A stretch of 64,000 nucleotides of DNA. It comes from Pollutimonas harenae (GTDB lineage: Bacteria > Pseudomonadota > Gammaproteobacteria > Burkholderiales > Burkholderiaceae_B). The notes beneath the pieces are model-generated. The model worked only from the letters and a program-made list of their open reading frames with translations, was not told where the DNA came from and did no database searches. A program made the position numbers and the translations under genes. This document shows, piece after piece, positions 26,713 through 35,816 of this stretch (its first letter is position 1; every line of letters starts with the position of its first letter). The stretch lies in assembly GCF_004153685.1 (NCBI RefSeq), contig NZ_SDQD01000002.1, positions 682,001 through 746,000 on the forward strand, read 5' to 3'.

Positions 26713-27873
26713 TCAAAACGAGCGGGGCAGGCCCAATATGTGCTCGGCTACGTACGACAGGATCAGATTGGTGGAGATGGGTGCCACCTGATACAGCCGT
26801 GTTTCGCGGAATTTGCGCTCGATGTCGTATTCGTTGGCAAAGCCGAAGCCACCGTGGAACTGCAGGCAGGCGTTGGCGGCTTCCCATGATGCGTCGGCAG
26901 CCAGCAGTTTTGCCATATTGGCCTGGGCGCCGCAGGGCTGGTGGGCGTCGAAGAGGCGGCAGGCTTCGAAGCGCATCAGGCTGGCGGCTTCGACGTTGAT
27001 GTGGGCACGTGCGATGGGAAACTGCACACCCTGGTTTTGTCCGATAGGGCGGTTGAAAACAACGCGCTCTTTAACGTAGGCCGATACTTTGTCGATAAAC
27101 CAGTGGCCGTCGCCGATACACTCGGCGGCAATCAGGGTGCGTTCGGCGTTCAGGCCGTCCAGGATGTACTTGAAGCCTTTGCCTTCTTCGCCGATCAGGT
27201 TTTCGGCGGGGATTTCAAGGTTGTCGAAGAACAGCTCATTGGTTTCGTGATTGACCATATTGGGAATGGGGCGTACTTCCATGCCTTTTCCTATGGCCTG
27301 GTGCAGGTCGACCAGAAAGATGGACATGCCTTCGGATTTCTTCTTGACCTGATCCAGCTGTGTGGTGCGCGCCAGCAATATCATCAGGTCGGAGTGCTGT
27401 ATGCGTGAAATCCATACTTTCTGACCATTGATCACATAGCGGTCGCCTTTTTTGACGGCTGTGGTCTTGATCTTGGTGGTGTCGGTGCCTGTGGTGGGCT
27501 CGGTGACACCCATGGATTGCAGGCGCAATTCACCGCTGGCGATGCGGGGCAGATAAAGTTGTTTCTGCTCGGCTGAGCCGTGGCGTAGTAAAGTACCCAT
27601 GTTATACATCTGGCCGTGGCACACACCTGAGTTCCCGCCGTTGCGGTTGATCTCTTCCATGATGACCGAAGCTTCAGTCAGGCTTAAGCCTGAACCGCCG
27701 TATTCTTCGGGAATCAGGGCCGCCAGCCAGCCGGCTTCGGTCAGCGTCTGGACAAACTCTTCAGGATAGCCGCGCTCTTCGTCAATTTTGCGAAAATACT
27801 CTGCCGGAAACTGGGCGCAGAGATCGCGGATGGCATCGCGGATGTCTTGAAATGAGTTGGCATGCTGGGTCAT
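26713..27873 (-). CDS. Acyl-CoA dehydrogenase family protein
   Basis: A 386-residue FAD-dependent acyl-CoA dehydrogenase of normal length. N-domain: EFVQTLTEAGWLAALIPEEYGGSGLSLTEASVIMEEI; mid domain: MGVTEPTTGTDTTKIKTTAVKKGDRYVINGQKVWIS; C-domain: GLNAERTLIAAECIGDG, then FHGGFGFANEYDIERKFRETRLYQVAPIS. The usual catalytic Glu near the end of the C-domain (YEGT in many members) reads VAPIS here, so the base position needs checking. It is divergent from a LysR regulator and upstream of the PrpD-like gene. The acyl substrate is unknown. Confidence 0.88.
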   Translation of the reverse strand: MTQHANSFQDIRDAIRDLCAQFPAEYFRKIDEERGYPEEFVQTLTEAGWLAALIPEEYGGSGLSLTEASVIMEEINRNGGNSGVCHGQMYNMGTLLRHGSAEQKQLYLPRIASGELRLQSMGVTEPTTGTDTTKIKTTAVKKGDRYVINGQKVWISRIQHSDLMILLARTTQLDQVKKKSEGMSIFLVDLHQAIGKGMEVRPIPNMVNHETNELFFDNLEIPAENLIGEEGKGFKYILDGLNAERTLIAAECIGDGHWFIDKVSAYVKERVVFNRPIGQNQGVQFPIARAHINVEAASLMRFEACRLFDAHQPCGAQANMAKLLAADASWEAANACLQFHGGFGFANEYDIERKFRETRLYQVAPISTNLILSYVAEHILGLPRSF

Positions 27874-27932
27874 GGTGTGCGGTCCGGTTTATTACAATAG
27901 CGATTACTTTGCCTGAACCCGCCAAGCTTGCC

Positions 27933-27947
27933 AATTATTGCTTGCTT
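27933..27947. promoter_or_regulatory. Candidate LysR site in the acyl-CoA dehydrogenase/LysR gap
   Basis: AATTATTGCTTGCTT in the 122-base divergent gap. Its complement contains AGCAAGCAA, the same nine-base word found at 5043-5051 in front of the other related LysR gene. Inference from recurrence in two matching contexts. Confidence 0.3.
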
Positions 27948-27995
27948 AAGCCGGGGTTTGCGAATTTTGAAGAGAACATCTGGGGAAGCGCCAAC

Positions 27996-28931
27996 ATGGC
28001 CATGCACTTTGATTTGACCGATATGCAGTTGATGGTAAATGTGGCCAGCGCACAAAGCATGACCAAAGGTGCCGAGCGCTCGTTTTTATCGCTGCCGGCG
28101 GCAAGCAATCGGGTCAAGAATCTTGAAAACCATCTGGGCACGGCTTTGTTCTATCGGAACAGCCAGGGCGTGACCCTGACCCCGTCAGGCGAGGCCTTTA
28201 TACGTCATGCCCGTATTGTGCTGCGCCAGCTTGAGCACCTGCGGGGCGATATCCAGGAATACGCCAGTGGCGTCAAGGGCAGGGTCAGGGTGTATGCCAA
28301 CACCACCGCCATGAATGAATTCATGCCCAACATCCTGGCCAGCTATCTGGGTATGCACCGCGACGTCAATGTGGAACTGCGTGAGCGGCTCAGTTATCTT
28401 GTCGTCAAGGCAGTTGCCGATGGTTCCGCAGACATAGGCATTACAGCCCAGGAGGGTGGTGGTGAAAATATCGAGTTTCTGCCTTATCGCACCGACAGGC
28501 TGGTGCTGGTCACCCATCGGGACCATCCCCTGGCGGCAAATGAATCCATTAATTTTGACGAAACCCTGGCCTACGATTATGTAGGCCTGTCGGAGACCAG
28601 CGCCATTCATGCGTTTTTGCTGCAAGCGGCTGATGACCTGGGCAGGGTGCTGCGTTTTCGCGTAGAGGTCAGCAATTTTGAAGCGGCCTGCCGTATGGTT
28701 GCCTCCCATGTAGGCATAGGCGTGATTCCGGAAACAGCCGCGCGGCGTTACATCAAGGATTTGCCCTTGAAGCTGATCTCACTGAATGATGCCTGGGCAT
28801 TGCGGCGACTGCATATCTGTGTCCGGCAATTTGACCGTCTGCCTGTGTTCGCCAAAGAGCTGGTGTCTTTGCTGGTCAAGGATGCCGTGACCAGCCAAGA
28901 GGAAATCGTTGAGGACGAAAAGAATGACTAA
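27996..28931 (+). CDS. LysR-family transcriptional regulator
   Basis: A 311-residue LysR protein. The HTH region DLTDMQLMVNVASAQSMTKGAERSFLSLPAASNRVKNLE (5-43) and effector-domain start KGRVRVYANTTAMNEFMPNILASYL resemble the LysR protein at 5191. ATG 27996 has GGGGA about 9 bases upstream; an ATG two codons on is also possible. It is divergent from the acyl-CoA dehydrogenase/PrpD pair and probably regulates it. Its last eight bases overlap the start of rdgB, so rdgB-hemW translation may depend on transcription through this gene. Confidence 0.88.
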   Translation: MAMHFDLTDMQLMVNVASAQSMTKGAERSFLSLPAASNRVKNLENHLGTALFYRNSQGVTLTPSGEAFIRHARIVLRQLEHLRGDIQEYASGVKGRVRVYANTTAMNEFMPNILASYLGMHRDVNVELRERLSYLVVKAVADGSADIGITAQEGGGENIEFLPYRTDRLVLVTHRDHPLAANESINFDETLAYDYVGLSETSAIHAFLLQAADDLGRVLRFRVEVSNFEAACRMVASHVGIGVIPETAARRYIKDLPLKLISLNDAWALRRLHICVRQFDRLPVFAKELVSLLVKDAVTSQEEIVEDEKND

Positions 28932-29526
28932 AGTGGTATTGGCCTCCAATAATGCAGGCAAGCTGAAAGAATTTTCAGCCATATTGGCCCAGGCGGGCAT
29001 AGACATGGTGGCACAAGGCGAATTGGGGGTGTCCGAGGCCGAAGAGCCTCATGCCACATTCGTGGAAAATGCTTTGGCCAAGGCGCGCCATGCCAGCAGA
29101 CAAACGGGTTTGCCTGCTCTGGCCGACGATTCCGGTTTGTGTACACAGGCCCTGAACGGCGCTCCCGGGGTCTATTCGGCTCGCTATGCCGCCATGGCAG
29201 GCGGTGAAAAGTCTGATGCCGCCAATAATCGGCATCTGGTGGCACAACTGGCATCACAGACTGATCGCAGTGCCTGTTATGTTGCGGTGTTGGTGTACGT
29301 GAGCTCTGCTGACGATCCTCGGCCCCTGATTGCCGAAGGTAGCTGGCAGGGACGGATCATAGACCAGCCACGAGGAGATAACGGTTTTGGTTACGATCCT
29401 TATTTCTATCTGCCTGATCAGGACCGGACCGTAGCCGAGCTCGAGCCTGCGGAAAAAAATGCCCAAAGCCATCGCGCTCAGGCCTTGCAGGTGTTGTTGG
29501 GTGCTCTGCGAGCACGTGTGGCATGA
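28924..29526 (+). CDS. rdgB: XTP/dITP pyrophosphatase (RdgB/HAM1)
   Basis: A 200-residue non-canonical purine NTP pyrophosphatase that clears dITP and XTP. Signatures: VVLASNNAGKLKEFSAIL (4-21), EPHATFVENALAKARHAS, GLPALADDSGLCTQALNGAPGVYSARYA, and DNGFGYDPYFYLPDQDRTVAEL near the C-terminus. ATG 28924 has GAGGA upstream. It overlaps the preceding LysR gene by eight bases and the following hemW by four (ATGA at 29523), so it is tightly coupled on both sides. Confidence 0.95.
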   Translation: MTKVVLASNNAGKLKEFSAILAQAGIDMVAQGELGVSEAEEPHATFVENALAKARHASRQTGLPALADDSGLCTQALNGAPGVYSARYAAMAGGEKSDAANNRHLVAQLASQTDRSACYVAVLVYVSSADDPRPLIAEGSWQGRIIDQPRGDNGFGYDPYFYLPDQDRTVAELEPAEKNAQSHRAQALQVLLGALRARVA

Positions 29527-30785
29527 AGAAGCCCACGGTCGTGCCTCGATCCGACGAGGCTGGCTCCGCAGCCGGCGCCAGGCTGATTCAACCACCCCGG
29601 TCGTCCCCGGTTGTACCTGGAGTGGGGGGTAAGACAATACTGACGAGCCTGCCGCCTCTGTCTTTGTATGTACATGTTCCCTGGTGTGTACGCAAATGCC
29701 CTTACTGTGATTTCAATTCGCACGAACTGGGTGCGGAACTGCCTGAGCTGGATTATCTGGCCGCCTTGCAGGCCGATCTGGAGCAGGCGCTGCCTTTGAT
29801 CTGGGGCCGCCAGGTGGTTTCCATTTTTATTGGAGGTGGGACGCCCAGCCTGTTGTCTGGCCAGGCACTGGACCAGATGCTGGCCATGTTCCGGGCTTGC
29901 CTGAATCTATTGCCCGATGCCGAAATTACCCTGGAGGCCAATCCGGGCACGGTAGAGGCCGGCCGCTTTGCCGATTATGCTGCCAGCGGCGTCAACCGAA
30001 TTTCCCTGGGTATACAAAGTTTCGATAATCGGGCGCTCGCAGCCTTGGGGCGCATTCATAGCGCCGAGCAGGCCTGTGCCGCAATCGAGGTGGCACAGAA
30101 GGTGGTCGACAGGGTCAATCTGGACATCATGTATGCCCTGCCCAATCAATCCATTGACGAATGTGTCCAGGACCTGCGGCATGCCATGTCATTCCAGACC
30201 GGGCATTTGTCGCTATACCACCTTACGCTGGAGCCCAACACGGTTTTTGCCAAGTATCCCCCGACTGTACCGGATGACGATAGCAGCGCGACCATGCAGG
30301 ATATGATCGCCGAAGCCACGGCTGCCGGGGGGTGGGAGCGCTACGAGGTCTCCGCCTATGCGCAGCCCGGCCAGCGCTGTCGGCATAACCTGAATTACTG
30401 GGAGTTTGGTGATTATCTGGGCATAGGTCCGGGAGCACACGGAAAGTTGTCTTTCCACGACAAAATCGTGCGTCAGGCCAAGCTTAAAAATCCATCGTCC
30501 TGGATGGCGAAAGCCGTGCTGCGCGATGGCAGTCATTTATCAGAAGACCGGCAAATAGACTGGAAAGACCTGGGTTTTGAGTTCATGATTAACGCCTTGC
30601 GGCTCAAGCAAGGGGTTCTACGTAGCAGCTATATAGAGCGGACCGGGCAGTCGATTCTCGCCATTGCACCAGCGCTCGAGCGCGCGGTAGCGCGTGGCTT
30701 GCTCGAACCAGGCCATGAAAGGCTGCAGGCAACGGAGCAGGGCTGGCAATTCCTTAATGAGCTGCAGGCCGAATTTCTTGATTGA
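29523..30785 (+). CDS. hemW: Radical SAM heme chaperone HemW
   Basis: A 420-residue radical-SAM protein. The cluster motif CVRKCPYCDF (CxxxCxxC) follows SLYVHVPW, the signature of HemW rather than of HemN, which has a different N-terminus. Further: IFIGGGTPSLLS, ITLEANPGTVE, RISLGIQSF, YHLTLEPNTVFAKYPP and YEVSAYAQPGQRCRHNLNYW. Family role: heme binding and delivery, not coproporphyrinogen oxidation, although it was often annotated as HemN. The first 40 residues are a low-complexity extension. It overlaps rdgB by four bases. Confidence 0.92.
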   Translation: MKKPTVVPRSDEAGSAAGARLIQPPRSSPVVPGVGGKTILTSLPPLSLYVHVPWCVRKCPYCDFNSHELGAELPELDYLAALQADLEQALPLIWGRQVVSIFIGGGTPSLLSGQALDQMLAMFRACLNLLPDAEITLEANPGTVEAGRFADYAASGVNRISLGIQSFDNRALAALGRIHSAEQACAAIEVAQKVVDRVNLDIMYALPNQSIDECVQDLRHAMSFQTGHLSLYHLTLEPNTVFAKYPPTVPDDDSSATMQDMIAEATAAGGWERYEVSAYAQPGQRCRHNLNYWEFGDYLGIGPGAHGKLSFHDKIVRQAKLKNPSSWMAKAVLRDGSHLSEDRQIDWKDLGFEFMINALRLKQGVLRSSYIERTGQSILAIAPALERAVARGLLEPGHERLQATEQGWQFLNELQAEFLD

Positions 30786-30822
30786 GTTTTTCCAGGCACT
30801 TTTCATACAGAGAAAAAAAATC

Positions 30823-30849
30823 TTGTATAAGCGCTGGGCGCACTATAAT
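30823..30849 (+). promoter_or_regulatory. Candidate sigma-70 promoter of glnA
   Basis: TTGTAT (30823-30828) and a perfect TATAAT (30844-30849), 15 bases apart. An NtrC-like site starts two bases downstream, the arrangement by which NtrC represses the E. coli glnAp1 promoter. Confidence 0.5.
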
Positions 30850-30850
30850 T

Positions 30851-30867
30851 TGCACCATAAGGGTGCG
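30851..30867. promoter_or_regulatory. NtrC binding site upstream of glnA
   Basis: TGCACCATAAGGGTGCG matches the NtrC consensus TGCACC-N5-GGTGCA in 11 of 12 fixed positions. Its centre is about 100 bases upstream of the predicted sigma-54 start, a usual enhancer distance. A further half-site TTGGTGCAA lies at about 30880-30888. Confidence 0.75.
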
Positions 30868-30935
30868 TTTGGCCTTGTTTTGGTGCAATCAGCCATCCAC
30901 ATGCGCAAATCTGGCATCAACCCTGCGAACAAAAC

Positions 30936-30951
30936 TGGCATGGCTTTTGCT
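30936..30951 (+). promoter_or_regulatory. Sigma-54 promoter of glnA
   Basis: TGGCATGGCTTTTGCT has the invariant GG-N10-GC and matches TGGCAY-N5-TTGCW. The expected transcription start is near 30962, about 42 bases before the glnA ATG. Confidence 0.85.
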
Positions 30952-31003
30952 TGATAGGACCTGTCTTTAATTTTTCCGCTTACTTTGGCTCAGGAGCCCC
31001 TAT

Positions 31004-32416
31004 ATGTCCACACCCGAAGACGTCGTCAAACTCATTACAGAACGCGAAATCGCTTTTGTTGACTTCCGCTTTACTGATACGCTGGGCAAAGCACACCATC
31101 TCACGGCCCCGGCCCACACCGTAGATGAAGAAAAGCTTGAAACAGGGGTTGCATTCGACGGTTCATCCATTGCCGGCTGGAAGGGCATAGAAGCGTCCGA
31201 TATGGTGCTGATCCCGGATGCAAAGTCGGCACGTCTGGATCCCTTCCGTGAAGAGCCTACTCTTAATCTGACTTGCGATGTGGTCGAGCCTTCAGACCTG
31301 AAGGGCTACGACCGTGATCCGCGCTCCCTGGCCAAGCGTGCCGAAGCCTATCTGAAGTCCAGCGGCTTGGGTGATACGGCTTATTTTGGCCCCGAGCCAG
31401 AATTCTTTGTCTTTGACGGCATCACCTGGAACGACGATATGTCCGGCTGCTTTGTCAAGATCAAGTCCGAAGAGGCTCCCTGGTCACGCAGCATGGAACT
31501 CGAAGGCGGCAATCTGGGCCATCGTCCTCGTGCCAAGGGCGGCTATGTGCCCGTTCCTCCGGTCGATTCGTTTCACGACATGCGCTCCGAAATGTGCCTT
31601 CTGCTGGAACAGCAGGGCGTGCCCGTCGAGGTGCATCACCACGAAGTTGCCGGCCCTGGACAGCTTGAGATCGGTACCCGGTTCAGCACTCTTGTCGAGC
31701 GTGCCGACTGGAATCAGATCCTGAAATACACAGTGCATAATGTGGCCCACGTCTATGGCAAGACGGCCACTTTCATGCCCAAGCCTATCGTTGGCGATAA
31801 CGGTTCCGGCATGCACGTACACCAGTCCATCTGGAAAGACGGTCAGAACCTGTTTGCCGGCAATGGCTACGCAGGCCTGTCTGAATTTGCCTTGTTCTAT
31901 ATTGGCGGCATCATCAAGCACGCGAAAGCGCTCAATGCCATCACCAACCCCGGTACCAACTCGTACAAACGTCTGGTTCCGCATTACGAAGCACCCGTCA
32001 AACTGGCTTATTCGGCCCGCAACCGCTCGGCCTCCATCCGCATTCCTTATGTCGGCAACCCCAAAGCCCGTCGCGTAGAAGCTCGTTTCCCCGACCCTCT
32101 GGCCAATCCCTACTTGGCTTTCTCCGCCTTGATGATGGCGGGTCTCGATGGTGTTCAGAACAAGATTCATCCTGGCGATCCGGCCGACAAGAACTTGTAC
32201 GACCTGCCGCCAGAAGAAGATGCAAAGATCCCAACCGTTTGCGCATCGCTGGAAGAAGCTATTGCCGCGCTCGATCAGGACCGCGAGTTCCTGACGCGTG
32301 GAGGTGTATTCAGCAACGATATGCTGGATGCCTATATCGATCTGAAGATGGCCGAAGTCACGCGCTTGCGCATGACTACGCATCCCGTCGAGTTCGATAT
32401 GTATTACAGCCTGTAG
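31004..32416 (+). CDS. glnA: Glutamine synthetase type I
   Basis: A 470-residue GSI enzyme making glutamine from glutamate, ammonia and ATP. Signatures: [102 protein letters not shown], and the adenylylation-loop Tyr in [11 protein letters not shown]. Proteobacterial GSI is controlled by adenylylation. It is followed by ntrB and ntrC, and preceded by sigma-54, sigma-70 and NtrC elements. The start follows AGGAG at -13. Confidence 0.98.
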   Translation: MSTPEDVVKLITEREIAFVDFRFTDTLGKAHHLTAPAHTVDEEKLETGVAFDGSSIAGWKGIEASDMVLIPDAKSARLDPFREEPTLNLTCDVVEPSDLKGYDRDPRSLAKRAEAYLKSSGLGDTAYFGPEPEFFVFDGITWNDDMSGCFVKIKSEEAPWSRSMELEGGNLGHRPRAKGGYVPVPPVDSFHDMRSEMCLLLEQQGVPVEVHHHEVAGPGQLEIGTRFSTLVERADWNQILKYTVHNVAHVYGKTATFMPKPIVGDNGSGMHVHQSIWKDGQNLFAGNGYAGLSEFALFYIGGIIKHAKALNAITNPGTNSYKRLVPHYEAPVKLAYSARNRSASIRIPYVGNPKARRVEARFPDPLANPYLAFSALMMAGLDGVQNKIHPGDPADKNLYDLPPEEDAKIPTVCASLEEAIAALDQDREFLTRGGVFSNDMLDAYIDLKMAEVTRLRMTTHPVEFDMYYSL

Positions 32417-32431
32417 TATCGGGGCGGCCAT

Positions 32432-32448
32432 CTGCCGTTTTACGGCAG
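32432..32448 (+). other. Hairpin between glnA and ntrB
   Basis: CTGCCG/CGGCAG with a 5-base loop in the 46-base gap, without a T run after it. It is more likely an mRNA-stability or partial-stop structure than a full terminator. Confidence 0.4.
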
Positions 32449-32462
32449 CATCAGGAAGAGTC

Positions 32463-33512
32463 ATGGACGTAGCCAGTTACGACTTACTATCGACCGCCGT
32501 GTTGCTGCTGAATGGTGATGGCTGCATTGAGCATGCCAATACGGCAGCCGAGGAGCTGTTCAGCGTTTCACGCCGTCAGCTGCTTGGTCAGCCGGTACAC
32601 AAGTTGTTTGGCTCGGATGAGGCGCTGGCCGAGCGGTTGCCTGACGCCATTGCCGGCCGTTTCGGCATTTTGCGGCAGGACCTGGTGGTGGATCGCCGCG
32701 GCGAAAGAGTGGCGGTCAGTCTGGCGGTCGTGCCGCTGGACAAGCAGGCATGGTCCGCCTTGGTCGAAGTGCGGCTGGTGGAGCACCACATCTTGATCCA
32801 GCGCCATCAACAGCTAAGCAAGGAATTGACCGCACAGCGCGAATCATTGCGTAATCTGGCACACGAGGTCAAGAACCCCTTGGGTGGTATACGGGGCGCT
32901 GCACAATTGCTGGAAGCCGAGTTGGGCGATGATGCTCTGGATGAATACACGCAGGTGATTATTGCCGAGGCAGACCGGCTCGCAGGCTTGGTGGATCGCC
33001 TGATCGCACCCCAGGGCGAAACTTTGCAGGAAAGCACCTTCAATATTCACGAGATTTGTGAGCGGGTGCACACTTTGGTCAAGGCCGAGTTTCCAAAGAT
33101 TGGTTTTACCCGCGACTACGATGCGTCGGTTCCTGATGTGAAGGGAGACTTTGCACGTCTGTTGCAGGCCATGCTGAATATTACGCGCAATGCTGCCCAG
33201 GTACTGAATGAAACACAATCGACAGAAGGGCCGTGCATCACCCTGCGTACCCGGATAGGCCGGCAGCTGTTGCTCGCCGCTCACCAGGCCAAGCTGGCTA
33301 TTGTGGTGTCGGTGCTCGACAATGGTCCTGGTGTGCCAATAGGGTTGCGAGACAAGCTGTTTCACCCGCTGGTGACCGGACGGGCCAGCGGCACAGGGCT
33401 GGGCCTGAGCCTGGCTCAGGAATTTGTTCAGCAGCATGGCGGCATCGTTGAGTTCGATTCGATCGAGGGCCAGACGGAATTTCGCCTGATCCTGCCTTTG
33501 GAGTCTGTATGA
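32463..33512 (+). CDS. glnL: Nitrogen regulation sensor kinase NtrB
   Basis: A 349-residue histidine kinase without membrane spans, as NtrB should be. A PAS domain occupies about 5-110 (LLNGDGCIEHANTAAEELF), the H-box is NLAHEVKNPLGGIRGAAQLL with phospho-His134, and the ATPase domain has N-box MLNITRNAAQ and G-boxes VLDNGPGVP and GTGLGLSLAQEFVQQHGG. Family role: phosphorylates or dephosphorylates NtrC according to PII state. GGAAGAG precedes the ATG. It overlaps ntrC by four bases (ATGA). Confidence 0.95.
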   Translation: MDVASYDLLSTAVLLLNGDGCIEHANTAAEELFSVSRRQLLGQPVHKLFGSDEALAERLPDAIAGRFGILRQDLVVDRRGERVAVSLAVVPLDKQAWSALVEVRLVEHHILIQRHQQLSKELTAQRESLRNLAHEVKNPLGGIRGAAQLLEAELGDDALDEYTQVIIAEADRLAGLVDRLIAPQGETLQESTFNIHEICERVHTLVKAEFPKIGFTRDYDASVPDVKGDFARLLQAMLNITRNAAQVLNETQSTEGPCITLRTRIGRQLLLAAHQAKLAIVVSVLDNGPGVPIGLRDKLFHPLVTGRASGTGLGLSLAQEFVQQHGGIVEFDSIEGQTEFRLILPLESV

Positions 33513-35017
33513 AAGCTGTATGGATAGTTGATGACGACCAGAGCATACGCTGGGTGCTTGAAAAGGCCCTGGCGCGTGTGGCCATACCGGCTCGCAGCTT
33601 TGATTCAGCGGGCCAGGTCCTGGCCGCATTCGAAACCGAAACGCCATCTGTACTGGTGACCGATGTGCGCATGCCTGGTGAAGATGGACTGAGCCTGCTT
33701 CATCGCATCAAGCAGGCTCAACCTGGTTTGCCAGTTATCGTCATGACGGCATTCACCGATTTGAATAGTACGGTAAAAGCCTTCCAGAAGGGGGCATTTG
33801 ACTACTTGCCCAAGCCGTTTGATGTGAATGCAGCTGTTGGTCTGATACAGCGAGCGGCACGAACGGACGAAAAAGAGGCACCTGCCGAGCACGGCACTGA
33901 AAGCATTCCCCGGCAGACGGGACGGGTGATGGTGCAGTCAGCCTCTCCGGCCATGCAAGAAGTATTCCGAGCCATAGGGCGTCTGGCGGCTTCCAGCGTC
34001 ACTGTGTTGATTACCGGAGAATCAGGTACTGGAAAAGAGCTGATCGCCCGTGCCCTGCATGATCACAGTAATCGGGCGCAAGGGCCTTTTGTTGCGCTGA
34101 ATGCGGCCGCCATACCCAAGGACCTGCTCGAGGCAGAGTTGTTCGGACATGAGCGGGGTGCGTTTACCGGAGCAACTCAACAACGCCGAGGGCGTTTCGA
34201 AGAAGCCAATAATGGCACGCTGTTTTTCGATGAAATCGGTGATATGCCGCTGGAGTTGCAAACCCGGCTGCTCAGGGTGCTGGCCGAAGGCAGCTTTTAC
34301 CGAGTAGGAGGATCGCAGGCCATACAGGCCAATGTGCGAATTGTGGCAGCGACTCATCAACCGTTGGAACAGCGGGTGGCCGAAGGCAGTTTTCGCGAAG
34401 ACCTTTTTCACCGCCTGAATGTCATCAGGCTGCGTTTGCCGCCTTTGCGGGAGCGTACCGAAGACATCCCGGCATTGACCCAGCTGTTCATGCGTAACAG
34501 TGCCGAGGATCTCGGCGTTCCCGCCCGACGCTTGTCTGTCGAAGCCATGCATTGGCTGTCTTCGTTCAATTTTCCTGGCAACATCCGCCAGCTGGAGAAT
34601 CTTTGCCAGTGGTTGACGGTCATGTCTTCAGGTCAGGTAATCGAAGCCAAAGACCTGCCGCCCGAAGTACTTGAGCATGTGCGCAATCAGGGTGCTAAAC
34701 CTATTGCCGATACGCATGACGCCACGCCCAATATATCGTCCCAGCAGACTACGCAGCGTTCAGAAGCGGACGTTGCCCTCGCCAGGGTCGACCTTGCGGC
34801 GCCAGCCTGGACGCGTGAGCTGACGCAAGAAGCTGAGCGACGACTTATGCGCAATGAGCCTGCAATCATGGCGACGCTCCTACGCGACTTCGAGCGGGTG
34901 TTGCTCGAGACTGCGTTGGCGCATAGTCGGGGCCGGCGCATGGAAGCGGCACAGCGCCTGGGCATAGGGCGTAATACGCTGACACGCAAATGTAGCGAGC
35001 TAGGCCTGGACAATTAA
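33509..35017 (+). CDS. glnG: Nitrogen regulation response regulator NtrC
   Basis: A 502-residue sigma-54 activator. The receiver domain (1-115) has VDDDQSIRW and phospho-acceptor Asp52 in [11 protein letters not shown]. The AAA+ domain has Walker A GESGTGKE (170-177), the sigma-54 contact loop GAFTGA (217-222) and the Walker B region [13 protein letters not shown] Fis-type HTH closes the protein ([26 protein letters not shown]). It probably acts on the sites upstream of glnA. The stop lies 12 bases from the convergent fbpC stop, and I see no terminator between them. Confidence 0.96.
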   Translation: MKAVWIVDDDQSIRWVLEKALARVAIPARSFDSAGQVLAAFETETPSVLVTDVRMPGEDGLSLLHRIKQAQPGLPVIVMTAFTDLNSTVKAFQKGAFDYLPKPFDVNAAVGLIQRAARTDEKEAPAEHGTESIPRQTGRVMVQSASPAMQEVFRAIGRLAASSVTVLITGESGTGKELIARALHDHSNRAQGPFVALNAAAIPKDLLEAELFGHERGAFTGATQQRRGRFEEANNGTLFFDEIGDMPLELQTRLLRVLAEGSFYRVGGSQAIQANVRIVAATHQPLEQRVAEGSFREDLFHRLNVIRLRLPPLRERTEDIPALTQLFMRNSAEDLGVPARRLSVEAMHWLSSFNFPGNIRQLENLCQWLTVMSSGQVIEAKDLPPEVLEHVRNQGAKPIADTHDATPNISSQQTTQRSEADVALARVDLAAPAWTRELTQEAERRLMRNEPAIMATLLRDFERVLLETALAHSRGRRMEAAQRLGIGRNTLTRKCSELGLDN

Positions 35018-35029
35018 GCTCGATAGACC

Positions 35030-35812
35030 CTAAACGACTTCTCCACGCAAATAGGCCTGTGCGCGCAGTGACATCAGGGTTTCGCGCTTGATGAAGTCCG
35101 CCACGAAGTCATTGACGGGATGTTGATGCAGACCGTGGGGAGTGTCCCACTGAACGATTTTGCCTTGCTGCATGACGCCGATCCGGTCAGCAATGGCGAA
35201 TGCCTCGGCCTGGTTATGGGTAACCAGCATGGCAGTATGGCCTGTGCTCTTCAGAATGTCGCGCACCTCGAAAGCCAGTCGCTCGCGTGTGTCGACGTCA
35301 AGGTTGGAAAATGGTTCATCGAGAAGCAGCAGATCGGGTTCCGGTGCCAGAGCGCGTGCCAGGGCAACCCGTTGTTGCTGTCCGCCTGATAACTCATGGG
35401 GGTAGCGGCGTTCTGTGCCTTCAAGCCCCGTCAAGGCGAGGAGCTCGCTGACTCGTTGTGTGCGGCGTGCCTTGTCCCATTTGCGTAAGCCGAAAGCGAT
35501 ATTTTTTTCGACAGTCAGATGAGGAAACAAGGCATAGTCCTGAAACATCATGCCCACATTGCGGCGCTCGGGCGCCAGTTGCCGGCCAACTTCAGACAGG
35601 CAGCAACCACCCAGCGAAATTGACCCCTCGCGCAAAGGCTCAAAACCGGCGATGGCTCGTAATATGGTCGTTTTACCGCAGCCTGATGCACCCAGCAAGC
35701 AGCCTATGCCACCTTTGTTCAGGGCTAGCTGCAAAGACTGAACGACCGGGACGAGTCCATCAGGCGTATTGTATGACAGCGAGATTCGATCTAATTCAAG
35801 GAAATCCGACAT
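35030..35812 (-). CDS. fbpC: Iron(III) ABC transporter ATP-binding protein
   Basis: A 260-residue ABC ATPase: Walker A GASGCGKTT, Q-loop MMFQDYALFPHLTV, signature LSGGQQQRVALARAL, Walker B LLLLDEPFSNLD, switch His in VTHNQAEAFAIADRIGVM. The C-terminal extension is shorter than that of full-length FbpC (about 350), with no regulatory domain. ATG 35812 is the family start and lies 4 bases after the permease stop, so translation is probably coupled. It is the third gene of the fbpABC operon. Confidence 0.88.
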   Translation of the reverse strand: MSDFLELDRISLSYNTPDGLVPVVQSLQLALNKGGIGCLLGASGCGKTTILRAIAGFEPLREGSISLGGCCLSEVGRQLAPERRNVGMMFQDYALFPHLTVEKNIAFGLRKWDKARRTQRVSELLALTGLEGTERRYPHELSGGQQQRVALARALAPEPDLLLLDEPFSNLDVDTRERLAFEVRDILKSTGHTAMLVTHNQAEAFAIADRIGVMQQGKIVQWDTPHGLHQHPVNDFVADFIKRETLMSLRAQAYLRGEVV

Positions 35813-35816
35813 AGGG

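Noticed and set aside
32432-32448. Full terminator between glnA and ntrB
   Set aside because: The 6-bp stem has no T run after it, so it is listed only as a hairpin.
31484-32464. 326-codon frame antisense to glnA
   Set aside because: A shadow of the strong codon bias of glnA on the opposite strand; it resembles no family and glnA is certain.
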